Below are positions 11,901 to 23,404 of a stretch of 64,000 nt of DNA, piece by piece. Source of the stretch: Cymbidium sinense (taxonomy: Eukaryota > Streptophyta > Magnoliopsida > Asparagales > Orchidaceae); the NCBI GenBank assembly GCA_021442155.1, contig CM038221.1, positions 151,395,601 through 151,459,600 of the forward strand, given 5' to 3'. Numbering within the stretch: the first letter of the stretch is position 1; every line of letters begins with the position of its first letter. The position numbers and the translations under genes are program-made. Below the pieces are notes generated by a model. It saw only the letters and a program-made list of their open reading frames with translations. It was not told the DNA's origin and searched no databases.

Positions 11901-13719
11901 TGCAAAAGTTTATATTTACTTGATTTTTGGTTTGATTGTTTAATTTATATGTGTGAATGTAAAGATCCTTCTTAAGTTATAACATGGAAGTGGATAAGAA
12001 TAGATTTTAAGCAACTTATATATTCTTTTAAAAGAACTATATACTTTACAAATCTTATTCAAATCCATGTTAAGAGGAAAGAAAGGAAGTAAACATAAGA
12101 CACATTTTTATATTCACATGCAAGTTTAAAAATAAAGTATAAGTAGCATACCTTTCAAATTTGATATTTGATTTATAAGTTTTGAAAATAATTTTGAATT
12201 TAATAGTGATAATAGCCATTCATATTTTTACTTTAGGAAAAATATGCAATTTGACATAAAGAAATATTTCATTTTAAATTTTGATTCTTTTAGAATATAT
12301 GAATGCATGAATTTCATATGACATACACATTTAACATGATAGGAAAGAAATAAAGTGATGAAAGCAATGTAAATTCATTCACCCTAATTAATTCCTAGAG
12401 ACAATCCTATGAAATAACAAAGTTCAAAGCGAATCAAAGTTTGTTTAATGTGATTTTTGTTTTGAATTTGCTTTATGTTTGATTTAGAAAATGTGAAAGA
12501 ATGTCTACTGGTCCTAGCCCATTCCCACATGTATATATTATTTTTGTTTAATTTTTAGATGATTAGATGATTTTTTACATTTTGATTAGGTTAAGGTGTA
12601 CATTAAGTGTATTAATTACCCCTTACATATACCACCTTAGCATATTTAACCAACTAATTATGAGCCAATTATATGATATAAAACCACACAAGAAAATTAA
12701 ATCAGTAATGCACCTAGGAAGAAAAGGGCCTAATGCATTCGACTCATAATTAATGATTAATTAAGCTAAAGGGTTTAAGTTAAGTACTTTCATAACCTTC
12801 CCCGCGTATGTGGATTAGGTTTTGATTTTCTTAAGCTACTTAGGTTATTGAACACCTAAGCATCTACCCAACATAGATTAATTAAGTTCTGGAAGATTTT
12901 AGAATTTTATCAAATTAATTAAATAGGTAATTAGTGGATTAATCATTAATTAAGTTTGGATTAAGGAAAAAAGATGGGGTTTAAGGAATAGCTTAAGGAA
13001 AATATCCCAAAAGTATTCCCTAAACCTCCAATTCACTTAAACAAACCTTAATTAACTCAATCAAGGGATTAAACCACTGACACACTTAATTAGGCTTAAT
13101 TATATTAGGAGAGTAATTAGGAATGAATCCAGCATTTACCTTAATTAAGCCATTAATAAATCCCAAGAAAATTAGGGGAGGCAGAAGTCATCCCACTAAA
13201 TACACATGGAAGTTTGAGATTAATTAATAGAATAATCAGAGGGTAATTAGCCTAATTATATTCTCAATAAAACCCAAATTAGAAAATAGCACGGTTCAAA
13301 ATTCATCAAAACCAATTTTATAATATTCTACATTCAATTATCTTCATATGCAATTTATTTCATATTTTTTCTAATTTTTCTACACTTAGTGGAGCTCCCA
13401 TGTGCTTAATTCAAGTGGAGGAGGAATCTTATGTGCTTAATTTGGAGGAAGTGGTCAGTTTTGACCTTGGGTTGGGTTTGGCTGACCCAAACCCAATGGG
13501 TTAGGTGCACCACACTCCCTAGTGTCCACTAAGAGGGTGCCAAGTGGTTATGAAGAATATTTGACCAAATTCCAAGTAAATTTGGCAAAAAATTTTCCCA
13601 TAACATAGGAATAAAATGGTCATTTGACTTGGGTTTCAATTTGAATATGTTTGGTATGATTGGAAAATAGGTTAGGCCAAGTTTCATTGAATTTGGAGTT
13701 GGTTTGATGTGATTTGGCT

Positions 13720-14560
13720 CATGTTGACCCATTTAGGTCAAAATGGGTCAACTTGGGTCAAGTTGACCAGTCAAAATGGGTCAACATGGGTCAAATTAAG
13801 GGTTGGGTCAAGTTCATATAACCATTTGAAATATTTTGGCAACTTTGGTTTGGTTTCAATTTGGTTTAGATTTGGTTTTTCATTTGATTTCATTTAGGTC
13901 AAATGGGTCAAGTTGAATTTGACCCATTTGACCTATTTATAAAATTGGTTTAGGTTTCATTGGTCATTTGAAATGGATTGGTATCTTTGTTTCCAATCAA
14001 TTTAGTTTATATTTGGGTTTGGCTCAATTTGACCTTTTAGGTCAAGTTGAGTTCATGGTCAATTGGGCTAGGTGGGTCTAGTTGGCCAATTGAGGCTTTG
14101 GTCAAGCTCAACAATCATTTTGGAATGAACTTGACCCATTGGTTTCAATCAATTTGGCTTAGATCAAGTTTTAACACATTTTGACTTTTTAGGTCAAGTT
14201 AGGTCAACTTGGGTCAAGTGGCCAATTGGGCTATGTTAGGCTCAAATGATGGCTTGGTCAAATTCAAACATTGATCATGAATGAGTTTTGATCAATGGTT
14301 TCAATAAATTTGGCCTATGGTGAATTTTGGTTAGTTTAGGTTTCATTTTAACTAAGTGTTGACTTGGTAAACCCTTAGGTTTGACTTGGTTTGACCCAAT
14401 TTGAGTGATTGAACATCTTATGATGATTGTTGCTCACAATGTGAGGCTTAGTTGGGCTTAGTTTAATTCAATTTAGGTAGGATTAGAATTTAGCTCACAA
14501 GGGATACTATAGGTCACTTTGGGTCAAGTGAGCCTAAGTAGGTCAAATGGCTTGGTCAAA
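13720..14560 (-). promoter_or_regulatory. TTGACC / GGTCAA cluster in U3 of LTR A
   Basis: Between 13731 and 13822 alone I count nine TTGAC(C/T) cores on the two strands, mostly as GGGTCAA. The pattern thins but continues to about 14560. The equivalent stretches are 55650-56490 (B), 62420-63260 (D) and about 1450-2230 (solo). The W-box reading is inference. Confidence 0.5.
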
Positions 14561-14879
14561 GCTTGATTTGAGTTTGATTGAACTCACATATGGACTTATG
14601 ACTGAAATATAAATCCATTTTTAAGAGATTTGAAGTCACATGGGTTTTAATTCATTTGACAATTTCAAGTTCAAAGGGTGAACAAGAGTTTGACTTGGGT
14701 TTGATTTTTGAATTTAGTTTTGGTTTGGTGATTGAAGTTTGTATTTATGATTATAGGATTGATTGAATCATGACGAAAAATTTAGAGTTTGGCTTGATTT
14801 GAAATGGATTAGGCTAAGTTCAAGAGTTTGACTTGAAAAGATTAGGTTGGATTTTGGTTGAATTTGAATTTGATTTTTG

Positions 14880-15140
14880 GGTTTAGTTTGATTGATTTGA
14901 ATTCATATTTCATTTATATATGTGAATATAAATGAGTTGTGAGAAAATTTCATGAATTTGAAGTGATTTAAACTTGATTTGAACTAAGTCCATAAGAGGG
15001 AAATCAAAGTGACTTAGGAAAGATATTTTGAAATTTGGATTTGACCATGGATTTTGGATTTGATTTTGGGTTTAGTTTGATTTATTTGAATTTATATTTC
15101 ATTTATATATGTGAATATAAATGAGAATATGAATGAGTTG
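14880..15140 (-). repeat. U3 subrepeat, two units (LTR A)
   Basis: Two copies about 190 bp apart (near 14910 and 15100) share a self-complementary core: CATTTATAT and ATATAAATG separated by a few bases, inside TTTGAATT...GAGTTGTGAGAAAATTTCATGA. LTRs B and D have about four copies each. Confidence 0.75.
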
Positions 15141-15560
15141 TGAGAAAATTTCATGAGTTTGAATTGATTTTGGCTAAGTCCATAAGAGGGAAATCAAAGT
15201 GACTTAGGAAAGATTTTGGAATTTGATTTGGATTTCAATCATGTGTTTCAATTATGTGGAATTGATTTGAGAAAATCCATTGAATTGATTCAAGGTTTGA
15301 ATGAGGGTTAAAGTTGATATGAGTTTGGAGTTTGACTTGAAAAAGAGGAAATTAGTTCAAGCTGTAGGGTAGGCAAACTTTCTTAACACCCCTAAGGCAT
15401 GACTTATTCCTATGGCTAATTCTTCTAAGTCTCTAGGGCTAGGTTGAGTGTTTACTTAATCACTATATGTGTCTTAAGACTAAGGAACTCTTAAAGTCTA
15501 AGAGGAATCCTATGCCTAAGATGGAGGGGTTGAGAGCTCATCCTAAAAATGAGGTCAACA

Positions 15561-18500
15561 AAGAGCGCCCAATAGGTGTGGTATGACTGACAAGGTACAC
15601 CACACGTATTGGTGTTGACTAAAATGATCAACAACACCGAACGATCATAAGCACTAACAGAAAAGATCTACTCTTAACCTAAGGTGTAGAAGGAATCCAT
15701 AGTTTAGTGCAATGTGACTATACTTATGTAGAAGACATAAGAGAGGGAAGGAGGAATCCACTAGGGATAGAGTAAGTGAACCTTCCACTAGGAAAGTAGG
15801 TTCAAGTCATCCACAAAAGGGTTGAGAGGTTTAATTTGAGTCTCATTAGGGAGAGAAATCAATTTGATTTATTTAATTTATTTTATTGTGTTTATTTTGA
15901 CTCCACCAGGGATAGAAAAGTGAACTCTCCACTGGGGAGGCAAGTTCAAGTCATCCATTAGGGAGAAAAGATTATGAAATCCACAGAGGGATTAGAATTC
16001 AAGTTTGTTGGGGAACTAGAAAGATTTGCATCTCACTGAGGAGAAATAAAAGATTTTGACTTGGATTGATTGATTGTTTTGTTTGTTTTAGATTTTTAGA
16101 TTTTGAGGTGGGTCCTATTGGTTTATGTGGGTTTTTGTAGGGCCATGGCATCTTGATACTGATTTACCAATCCAAAGGGGTAGTCCAAAGTAGGCCTATC
16201 CAACTAAAGGAATGCCTTTCAGTATGCAGCTACTGTACTAGGAAGAAAGCATTGTAGACTTACATCCTCCAAAGTAGGGCCAGTTGCTGGGGTAATCTAT
16301 TGCCAAAGCGATAGATTGAACCCGGCCTAGGGCTGACTATTGAGTAAATGCCACTGGGGGACTTAAATCAGCTCAAAGATAGTCAAAGATTTATTTCATT
16401 TGGTTAGTTTATTTTGATTGTGATGGATCCCATCGATTTTCGATGGACTGCACTGAGTAAAGGCCATGAAGGCCTATACCTAACTCAGATTTACCAATCC
16501 AAAGGGAGTAGTATGCCAACCACAATGTAGGATTAACCAATCAAAGGGGTGCCTTTCGATTTGCAGTGGTCAAGTGAGGAAGAAAGCATGGAGACTCATA
16601 TCTTCCAGAATAAGAAACCACTAAGGTGATCGGTTGGCAAGGCAATAGATCAAACCCGACCTAATGCTGACTATTAAGTGAATGTTGTTGGGGGACTTAA
16701 ATCAACTCAAAGATAATTAAAGATTAATTTCATTTTTTATTTTATTTTGAAGGATTCTGTTAGTTTGTGATGGATCACACTAAGAAGGAGCTTATATCAA
16801 CTTAGACCTATCTCAAATTTACTGAACCAAAGAGAATAGCTTCCAGGCCGATGGGAGAACTACCCGACCAAAGGAGTGCCTTTCAATTTACAATGACCAA
16901 TTCAGGGGAAAAAAAGCTCGGGGACTCACATCTTCCACTACAAAAGACCACTGGGGTGATCGATTGCTTTGGGCAATAAATCGAACCCAACCTAAGGTCG
17001 CCTGGGTGTGCATCATGCTAGAAAGAATGTGTCACAGTCTTATATCTTCCAAAGCAGAATGATTGTCGGGGTAACCTGCTTATAAAAAAATAGATTAAAC
17101 TTGACCTAAGGGCGACTATGAAGTGAGTACCAACTCGGGGATTTATCTCAACTCAAGTAGTCAGGCAATTCCTATAGGGAGTTCTGCTGACACTGCCCTA
17201 AAGATATGACGCCTTCTTGGGAAAAAAGGCCCTTTGGGGCTTGAATTCTTAATCTACAAGTGAATTAATTTTTATTTGTTTATTTAGTTTATTTTAACGT
17301 AGACCCTATTGGTTTACGAGAGATCAAACTGACCAGAAGCTTATATCAGTCAAGACCTATCTTAGATTTACTGAACCAAGGGAGAATCTACACATCCGCT
17401 GAATAAATTCTCCAATCATAGGGATGGCTACTAGGAAAGGGGGACTATCCAATCCAAGAGTAGCCTGTAGTGTCTAAATGGGGTTGCAAAGGACGTGAAC
17501 CAAATAGAATGCTCAGGGGAGGGGTCGCTAAGGGCTTAATCCAAATCCCTGGAGAAGATGACATGGCTAGTCATATATTAAATAGGTATTCGGTGTCCAA
17601 CTCAAGGAGAAAGCTCGGGACTCATATCTACCAAGAGTGTTGTACTCACCAGGTGAGTCACTGTCAACATAGCAAACATAAACCAACCTAAGGTGTCCTC
17701 AGTGTCAGAAATAATCACTTAGAAGAAATACGTAACTGAAACGAAGTATATAGACCGATAGTCAGTGTTTCTGGTGCCATCGACCTAGGGTGAATGGTGA
17801 GGCACTTATATTGACTCAAATGTAGTCAAGAGGGAAAGGAGCCTCTAGGTGACTTACCCTAAACATCAAATATACTCGACTGAGTTAGTGCATGGTGGTT
17901 AGTTCAAGAAGAAAGTGCGGGGACTCACATCTTCTTAAATAAAATCAACACGAGGTAGCTTACTAGTTGGGCAGTGAAGACTACCAAACTAATAAGGTGC
18001 TCGTTGGTTAGCAATGGTCAAATTAGGAAGAAAGCGCAGGGACTCACATCTTCCAACAAATAACCATTAGGGTGACATACTAGCAAGGTAGCATGTAGAC
18101 CAGACCTAGAGCCGTTAATGAGTGAGTGCCATAGGGGGCTTGCTCCCACATCAAAATAGCTTGAGAAGAACATATGTGTTTGTTTTTTTTTTGTTCTTGT
18201 GTCAAAAGGAATAAGATGTAGTTGGGGGACTCTTACACCTACCTTAAAACACACTAGGGAATTTGAGGGAAATGGTGCCATGGATGGCAACCGGGATTTC
18301 CCACTAAGAAAGGATGGCGCTCAGGTTGTCTTACACCTAACTTAGTTGTGCTAATCAAAATAGGATGCCTCTTGGGTTCTCTCACACCTATTCTAATAGT
18401 GCTGGGAGATTGTGTTTGTATTGTGAAAGAGGGATAGGATGCCTCCGGGGGACTCTTACACTTAACCTAGACACATCATGGCAAATTCATGAGACAAGCA

Positions 18501-18587
18501 AACAACACTTTGAAAGAAGGGAAGATTCAGATGAAAGGGAATCAGATTTTTGTTGATTGATGGAATTATTTTCAAAACATGATTTTT
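15561..18587 (-). repeat. 3' untranslated region of element A with degenerate tandem units
   Basis: This 3 kb lies between the integrase stop and the LTR and has no supported ORF. It is built of degenerate units of about 310-550 bp starting near 16110, 16430, 16755 and 17285. Each begins with a form of GATCCCATTGGTTTATGATGG, passes through CCAAAGGGGTGCCTTTC, and includes GGAAGAAAGC then CGGGGACTCACATCTTCC. The last motif appears at least seven times (for example 16240, 16580, 16910, 17606, 17910, 18028). Copy B has the same region (57811-60356) with one unit fewer. Tandem repeats here are a known habit of Ogre/Tat elements. Confidence 0.75.
15569..15612 (-). other. Conserved hairpin next to the 3' LTR of A
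   Basis: CCAATAGGTGTGGT is followed after about 14 bases by ACACCACACGTATTGG, giving a long imperfect stem. It begins within about 10 bp of the LTR edge, overlapping the expected polypurine-tract position. The B copy at 57819-57862 keeps the arms with a few changes. Confidence 0.6.
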
Positions 18588-19840
18588 TTATGGGTAATAT
18601 TTCTTCAAATAGAGCCCATTAATTGGAAGCATCGAGTGTTCCCCTTTATAATCAATAAGCTGATAAGATCTCCCTTGGTAGGCCTTCTCTATGACATAGG
18701 GGCCTTCCCAAGTATGTTCAAACTTGCCTCCTATCTTTCGACGGGCAATAATTGGTCTCTTAAGGACTAACACAAGTTCTCATACTTGGAAAGACCTAGG
18801 GCGGACCAGCTTGTTGTGAGCTTGAATCATTTTGGCCTTGTACAACTCGAGGTTCTGGCACACCCATAGACGACTCTCATCTAAACCTTCAATCTCTTCT
18901 AATCATAACTTTGCATTCTGCAATATAGTGATCTTGCTATTCAATGCTATCCTTGGTGATGGGAGTTGAACTTCTGAAGGTAAAAGTGCTTCAGACCCAT
19001 ACACTAAGAAAAATGGGGTAGATTAAGTTGGGGTTTAGTATGTGGTGTGTTAGGCCCATAAGGCTTCAACCAACTGCCCATTCCACTATTGCTTGTTATC
19101 ATCAAGAGTCTTTTTTAGTATCTGGATGAGAGTTTTGTTGAATGCTTCTGCTAAACCTTTTGCTTCAGGGTAGTAGATGGTGGAGTATCTCCAATCTATA
19201 CCATGTCTTATGGCAAAGTTGTTAATCTTTGTGCTTTTGAATGCAGTATCATTATTGGGTATAATTCGTCGATGCACCCCAAACCTATATGTGATATGGC
19301 TCCTGAAAAATTGAAGCACATGCTGAGCTGTGACCTCTCTGAGTGGGATTGCCTCTACCCACTTGAAAAAGTAGTCGGTGGTAGCTCAGATGAATCGATG
19401 CCCCTTGGAATAAGAAGGATCAATCAGGCCCATAATGTCGATACCCCAACACTCAAATGGCCATAAAGCCAATGTAGGGTGTAGAATATTGGGTGGTTGA
19501 TGTAGGACCACATAATGTACCTAACACTGATGGCATCTCCTAACTACATCCATGCAATCTGTAATCATCAAAGACCAGTAGTATCCTAGTCTCTTGATCT
19601 TCATCTCCATCTTCAGACCAGATTGATGCACTCCGCATAGACCTGAATGTACCTCGATTATAATGCCATGGGCTTTGGGTTTGTCTAAATAACATAACCA
19701 TGTTTGATCAAAGGACCATCAGTACAGGGTGTCATCAACAAAAGCATAGGAGAGAGCTCTTTATTTCACCTGATGGGCTTGTGACTTTTCTTGAGGTAGT
19801 TTATCGGTGTTCAAATAGTCTATGAATGGTTGCCTCCAAT
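18588..19840 (-). pseudogene. Integrase of element A (decayed)
   Basis: Integrase would insert the element cDNA into chromosomes. Reading leftward I see a zinc-binding-like region with RRCHQC (near 19550), the core with GIDIMG (near 19440), FFRSHITYRFGVHRRI, the box PNNDTAF (near 19250), YYPEAKGLAEAFNKTL (near 19150), and the C-terminal GKFEHTWEGPYVIEKAYQ and YQLIDYKGEH, ending at LKKYYP and a stop at 18588. In the second catalytic box the usual DNGT reads NNDT, so the aspartate appears to be Asn. The first D and the E of the D,D,E set look retained. Several stops and frame changes break the ORF. The C-terminal GPY/F-type module is well preserved and matches copies B and C. Confidence 0.85.
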
Positions 19841-20380
19841 TCATCTCCTTGTCCTTATAAGCAATGACAACCTCCCATTCAAGAGAAGTCTTTCAATGAG
19901 TTCAATATCAATAAGGGATAGGACTTGTCTATTTTGAATCCTTATTGGAATGGACTCATCTTCCGGACATGCCAATTCTTTGGCAAGTTTGGCCAAAACA
20001 TCTGCTACTGTGTTCTCTGCTTGGAGAACCTTATAGATGGTGACTTCAGGGATTTGGGCAAACAACTTCATGGTATACTCATGGTAATGACGAAGCTTGA
20101 GTTTGAGAACCTTGTAGGACTCGACAATCTGGTTGATGACCAACTGAGAATTTCTAAAGATGTTGATGCTCTTGACGCACAATATGATATTTAACTCCAG
20201 ACCAGCAATCAAGTCTCTCATACTTCGTTGTTGGTGCAGGGATTGGAAAGAGAGTATGAGAATCTCATCACACGTGGTCTGGAATTATGAGAACTAATCC
20301 TACCCCTTTCTTTCCTAGAAGAAGTTGTACCATCAAAATATATCTCTCATCGATAGTTGTTAACCTCCCCTAAGTTCATG
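19841..20380 (-). pseudogene. Second (archaeal-type) RNase H of element A
   Basis: A 126-residue open stretch (19841-20221) contains DLIAGLELNI, then NSQLVINQIVESY, RHYHEYTMKLFAQIP and ENTVADVLAKLAKELA. This is the core of the additional RNase H that separates Tat elements from other Ty3/gypsy lineages. The usual DSQL box reads NSQL here, so one catalytic Asp seems lost. Upstream sequence to about 20380 is likely the N-terminal part of the domain, interrupted by stops. The domain sits between the classical RNase H and integrase, as expected. Confidence 0.8.
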
Positions 20381-20786
20381 ATTTATTCATCAAGGAGATC
20401 GTCACTAAGCAGAGAATCAGCAGGAAGTGGGTGTGCTGCTAAGAAATCTAGTGTTTGTCCTTTTACCGCACGGAGGGGTACAAATGTGATATCAAACTAT
20501 GAGAGAATCATGGACCATCATGCTAAATGTTTGGATAGCATTGGTTGTGTCATGAGATACTGCAGTGGATTGGTTCTGGAAATCAAGTTCACCTTATGAG
20601 AAAGCATATAGTGCTGTAACTTTTGGGAGGCAAAGATCAAAGCTAGTCAATATTTCTCAATAGGGGTGGTAGCTTTGCTTATGAATGATGATGAGGGTAG
20701 TAGAGAGCACTCTCCTTCCCTTCATCATTGGCTTGGGCCAACAAAGAAGAGAGTCATCCAATGCAGCGGTGTAGAGGATGAGTGGC
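20381..20786 (-). pseudogene. Classical RNase H of element A (degenerate)
   Basis: The position between RT and the second RNase H is where the retroviral-type RNase H should lie. Translation of the minus strand gives fragments such as LYTAALDDSLL, compatible with the start of the domain, and then loses clear motifs. This is assigned largely by position. Confidence 0.45.
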
Positions 20787-21839
20787 CTACCACGGGATAT
20801 GGCTAGGTGGCTTCACCAAATCTTGCTTGATATCTTCAAGGTAAGGGCACTTATCATCCCACTTGAACTTGGAGTCTTTTTTGACAAGTACTGAGAATGG
20901 ATTGCATCTCCCTGATAAGTTGGAAATAAAATGCCTTAGATACGCCAACCGTCCTTGGAAAGATCTGAGTTGAGTTAAACTCTTAGGAGGTGAAATTTCT
21001 AAGATAGCTTTAATCTTTTCTAGATCTATTTCTATTTCCCAGTGTCGGATAATAAAACCAAGGAACTTCCCTAAAGCTACACCGAATCCACACTTCAAGG
21101 GTTTCATTTTGAGGTTGTATTGTCTTAGCCATTCAAAAATTACTCACAAGTCAAAGAGATGGTCTTCCTTTTCTCTGCTCTTGACTACTAGATCATCAAC
21201 GTAGCACTCAACCTGATGATGGATGAGTTCATTGAAGATCTGAGTCATGGCCCGTTGGTATGTAGCACCAGCATTTTTAAGGCCGAAAGACATGACCCTA
21301 TAATAATAGATTCCGATCGGGGTTCAAAAAGTAGTATTCATTTCATCCTTGAGGGCCATCTTGATTTGTTTATAGCCAGATGACCCATCCATGAATGAGA
21401 AAAATGCATGAGATAAGGCAATGTCCACCATTAATTCTAATATAGGAAGAGAAAACTCATCCTCAAGACATGCCTTGTTTAAGTCCCTGAAGTCGATGCA
21501 TATGCGAATTTGGCCATTCTTCTTCTTAACTGGTATGACACTGGCTAACCAGGTAGGGTATTTTTCTTCCCTGATGAAACCAGTATTGATCAGTTTCTTG
21601 ACTTCAGAAATGACCTATTATTTTATTTCTAATCACATGCATCTAAGAGCTTGCTTGATAGGGTTAATGCTAGGATTTATTGCTAGTTTACGGACTGCTA
21701 TGTCAGGAGATAATCTGGGCATCTCTTCATAATTCCATGCAAAGCAGTCTTTAAACTCTATCAATAGCCTAACTAAGTCATTAGCTTCTTCTTCATTCAG
21801 CAATGAACTAATGTATGTTGGGCATGGATTTTCTTCCAT
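20787..21839 (-). pseudogene. Reverse transcriptase of element A (five nonsense codons, no frameshift)
   Basis: RT copies element RNA into DNA. The frame runs from MEENPCPTYISSLLNEEEA through FKDCFAWNYEEMP, PIKQALRC, TGFIREEKYPTWLASVIPV, KKKNGQIRICIDFRDLN, MDGSSGYKQI, YRVMSFGLKNAGATYQRAM, the catalytic box CYVDDLVVKS (YVDD at 21192-21203), LKCGFGVALGKFLGF and FQGRLAYLRHFI. All lie in one frame over about 350 codons. The five stops (three near 21600-21635, one near 21325, one near 21145) stand at positions where Arg or Gln is usual, as expected from CGA, CAA and CAG mutating by C to T. The copy is dead as it stands, but its catalytic motif is unchanged. Confidence 0.92.
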
Positions 21840-22950
21840 CCCAAGTTGATTTCCTTAAGCTTGTCAATTGTTGAATGGATCTCCTCTTCAAATTTTGGCG
21901 GTGCCTCTTTGATTTGGGATCATCTGGATCATCTAAGGTATCTAAACACACATCCTCATAAGAGTTGGTTTGGTGTGAAAAGAACCTATCAGACTCTATA
22001 TGGTTGGTGATAACTAAGCAGTAATCGTCGTCATCGACTGGACCCACTATACTGAATCCTAGTCCTGATCTTGATTGTGTCTCCTTGCCTGTATTGTTCC
22101 ATAGCTTTTCAAAGTATTCTGACCTTTGCCTAGACCATGTATAAGGAATCAAACCCTTCTTTGTAAGATTTAGGACACAAGGTGAATACCAATCAAAAGG
22201 TAATTCCATTAATTCTTTGTATGAATTCTCCTCAAGTTCTACATCAACTTCAGGACTTGAGGAGGATGATTCCAAAAAGAATCTCTTCGGCTTCATATCT
22301 TTGGAAGACCAAGGGGCTTCCTTAACTTCTAAACCTTTAGCATTTTGAGATGAAAGTGAGGTTATAGCTAAGGTTCATAACTACTGCCTAATAGTTTCAC
22401 ATCCATTTGATTCAAATACTTTGCTTTGTCTGGAGGCCCAGTATTTATCATTGTCTGGCTCGAGTGTCACCTCCAATGAAACCCGCTGAGAGGGGTTAGC
22501 TGGTATACTAATCACATTAGACTCATCCTCCGAGCTAGATTCCAAGTCTATGTGAATAGTAGGGGTACTCCTATGAACTAGAACATAACCCCTGTTGGCT
22601 GATGGCCAACCAGGGGGTCTTCCACCTCTAGAACTGCCTCTATTTTTGCCTCTACCTTTGCCTAGTGGAGGTTGAGTCATTTTACCCACATGTCCATATG
22701 ATGGAATGAACTGTGGGTGGAATGTGATATGCAGCTCTATTTTTTCTTCAATTTCTCTTTCTTATTCACTTGGACTTTCATTTTTCTTTTCTTTTTTCTT
22801 TTACTTTTTTTTTCTTCATTTCCTTTTTCTTTTGGATTTGAATTTTATCCAAGTTCACAAGAAAGGGTGTATTGAGGAAGATAGTAGGTCCTATTCTCAT
22901 ATATCTCAACCTCTCTAACTGAAAATGGATTTTCATCTCCTTTGATACAG
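21840..22950 (-). pseudogene. Protease-RT linker of element A (acidic, RG-rich and lysine-rich)
   Basis: This 1.1 kb between protease and RT carries open stretches without a recognised catalytic domain. 22381-22689 has GKGRGKNRGSSRGGRPPGWP followed by acidic SSSEDES. 21808-22296 is acidic and Ser-rich (ESSSSSPEVDVELEE, PVDDDDY). 22740-22850 is a purine-rich tract on the minus strand (CT-rich on plus) that would encode a Lys/Glu-rich run. Ogre-type elements often have a spacer, sometimes an intron, in this position; I cannot prove splicing here. A nucleic-acid-binding role for the basic part is inference. Confidence 0.5.
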
Positions 22951-23404
22951 TACTCAATCCCATCCTTCCTGAACTTAATGCACTGATGGTGGGAGAATGG
23001 AATCATCTTGTTCTGATGTATCCAAGACTACCGAGCAAATTTATGAATGAAGTATTCGAATCAATGATATAAAACTTAGCTTCAACCTTCTAGCCACCTA
23101 TCTCTAAAGGTAACACTATAGAACCTAAAGCCCTCTTGCTTTGTTTATTGAATCCTATCAATATCAACTGGTCTCCTCAGAGTGTGGAGATGTCGATCCT
23201 CAAGTAAGAAAGGGTCTTTAGACTCATAATATTCACCGATGCACCTGGATCGATGAGAACTCTAGCAAGTCTGAATCTGTCAATGACCGCTGTAATGTAG
23301 AGGGGACGGTTGTGCTCCATGTCCCTCAGAAGTAGGTCTTCATCTATGAAAGTGACCCCCTGAGCTTCTCTAGAATAATGTGCCTCCTCACTAATAGTGG
23401 TCAA
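22951..23404 (-). pseudogene. Aspartic protease of element A
   Basis: The protease would cut the Gag-Pol polyprotein. On the minus strand a stretch with VTFIDEDLLL and HNRPLYITAVIDR leads to the active-site segment RVLIDPGASVNIM (near 23260). It continues to FYIIDSNTSFINLLG (near 23060), the usual second half of plant retroelement proteases. The catalytic triplet reads D-P-G-A instead of D-S/T-G-A. A stop follows after GYIRTR near 23030. It lies between the gag-side spacer and the linker to RT, in the normal order. Confidence 0.8.

Larger units (their letters stand above)
8980..15560 (-). mobile_element. 3' LTR of element A (6.6 kb)
   Basis: On the plus strand it runs from TGTGGGTGAAAATTTT to ATGAGGTCAACA; in element orientation it opens TGTTGACCTCATTTTTAGG. 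It aligns along its length with LTR B (49899-57810). Two differences stand out: about 1.03 kb of B (54308-55340), including the TATA box, is missing near 13390, and A has two instead of four copies of the U3 subrepeat. Together these account for the 1.33 kb length difference. Confidence 0.85.

Noticed and set aside
22706..22918. Plus-strand ORF rich in Phe and Ser (FFFSFFFYFFFLHF)
   Set aside because: It is the complement of the purine-rich, Lys-coding tract of the element A protease-RT linker; not a membrane protein.
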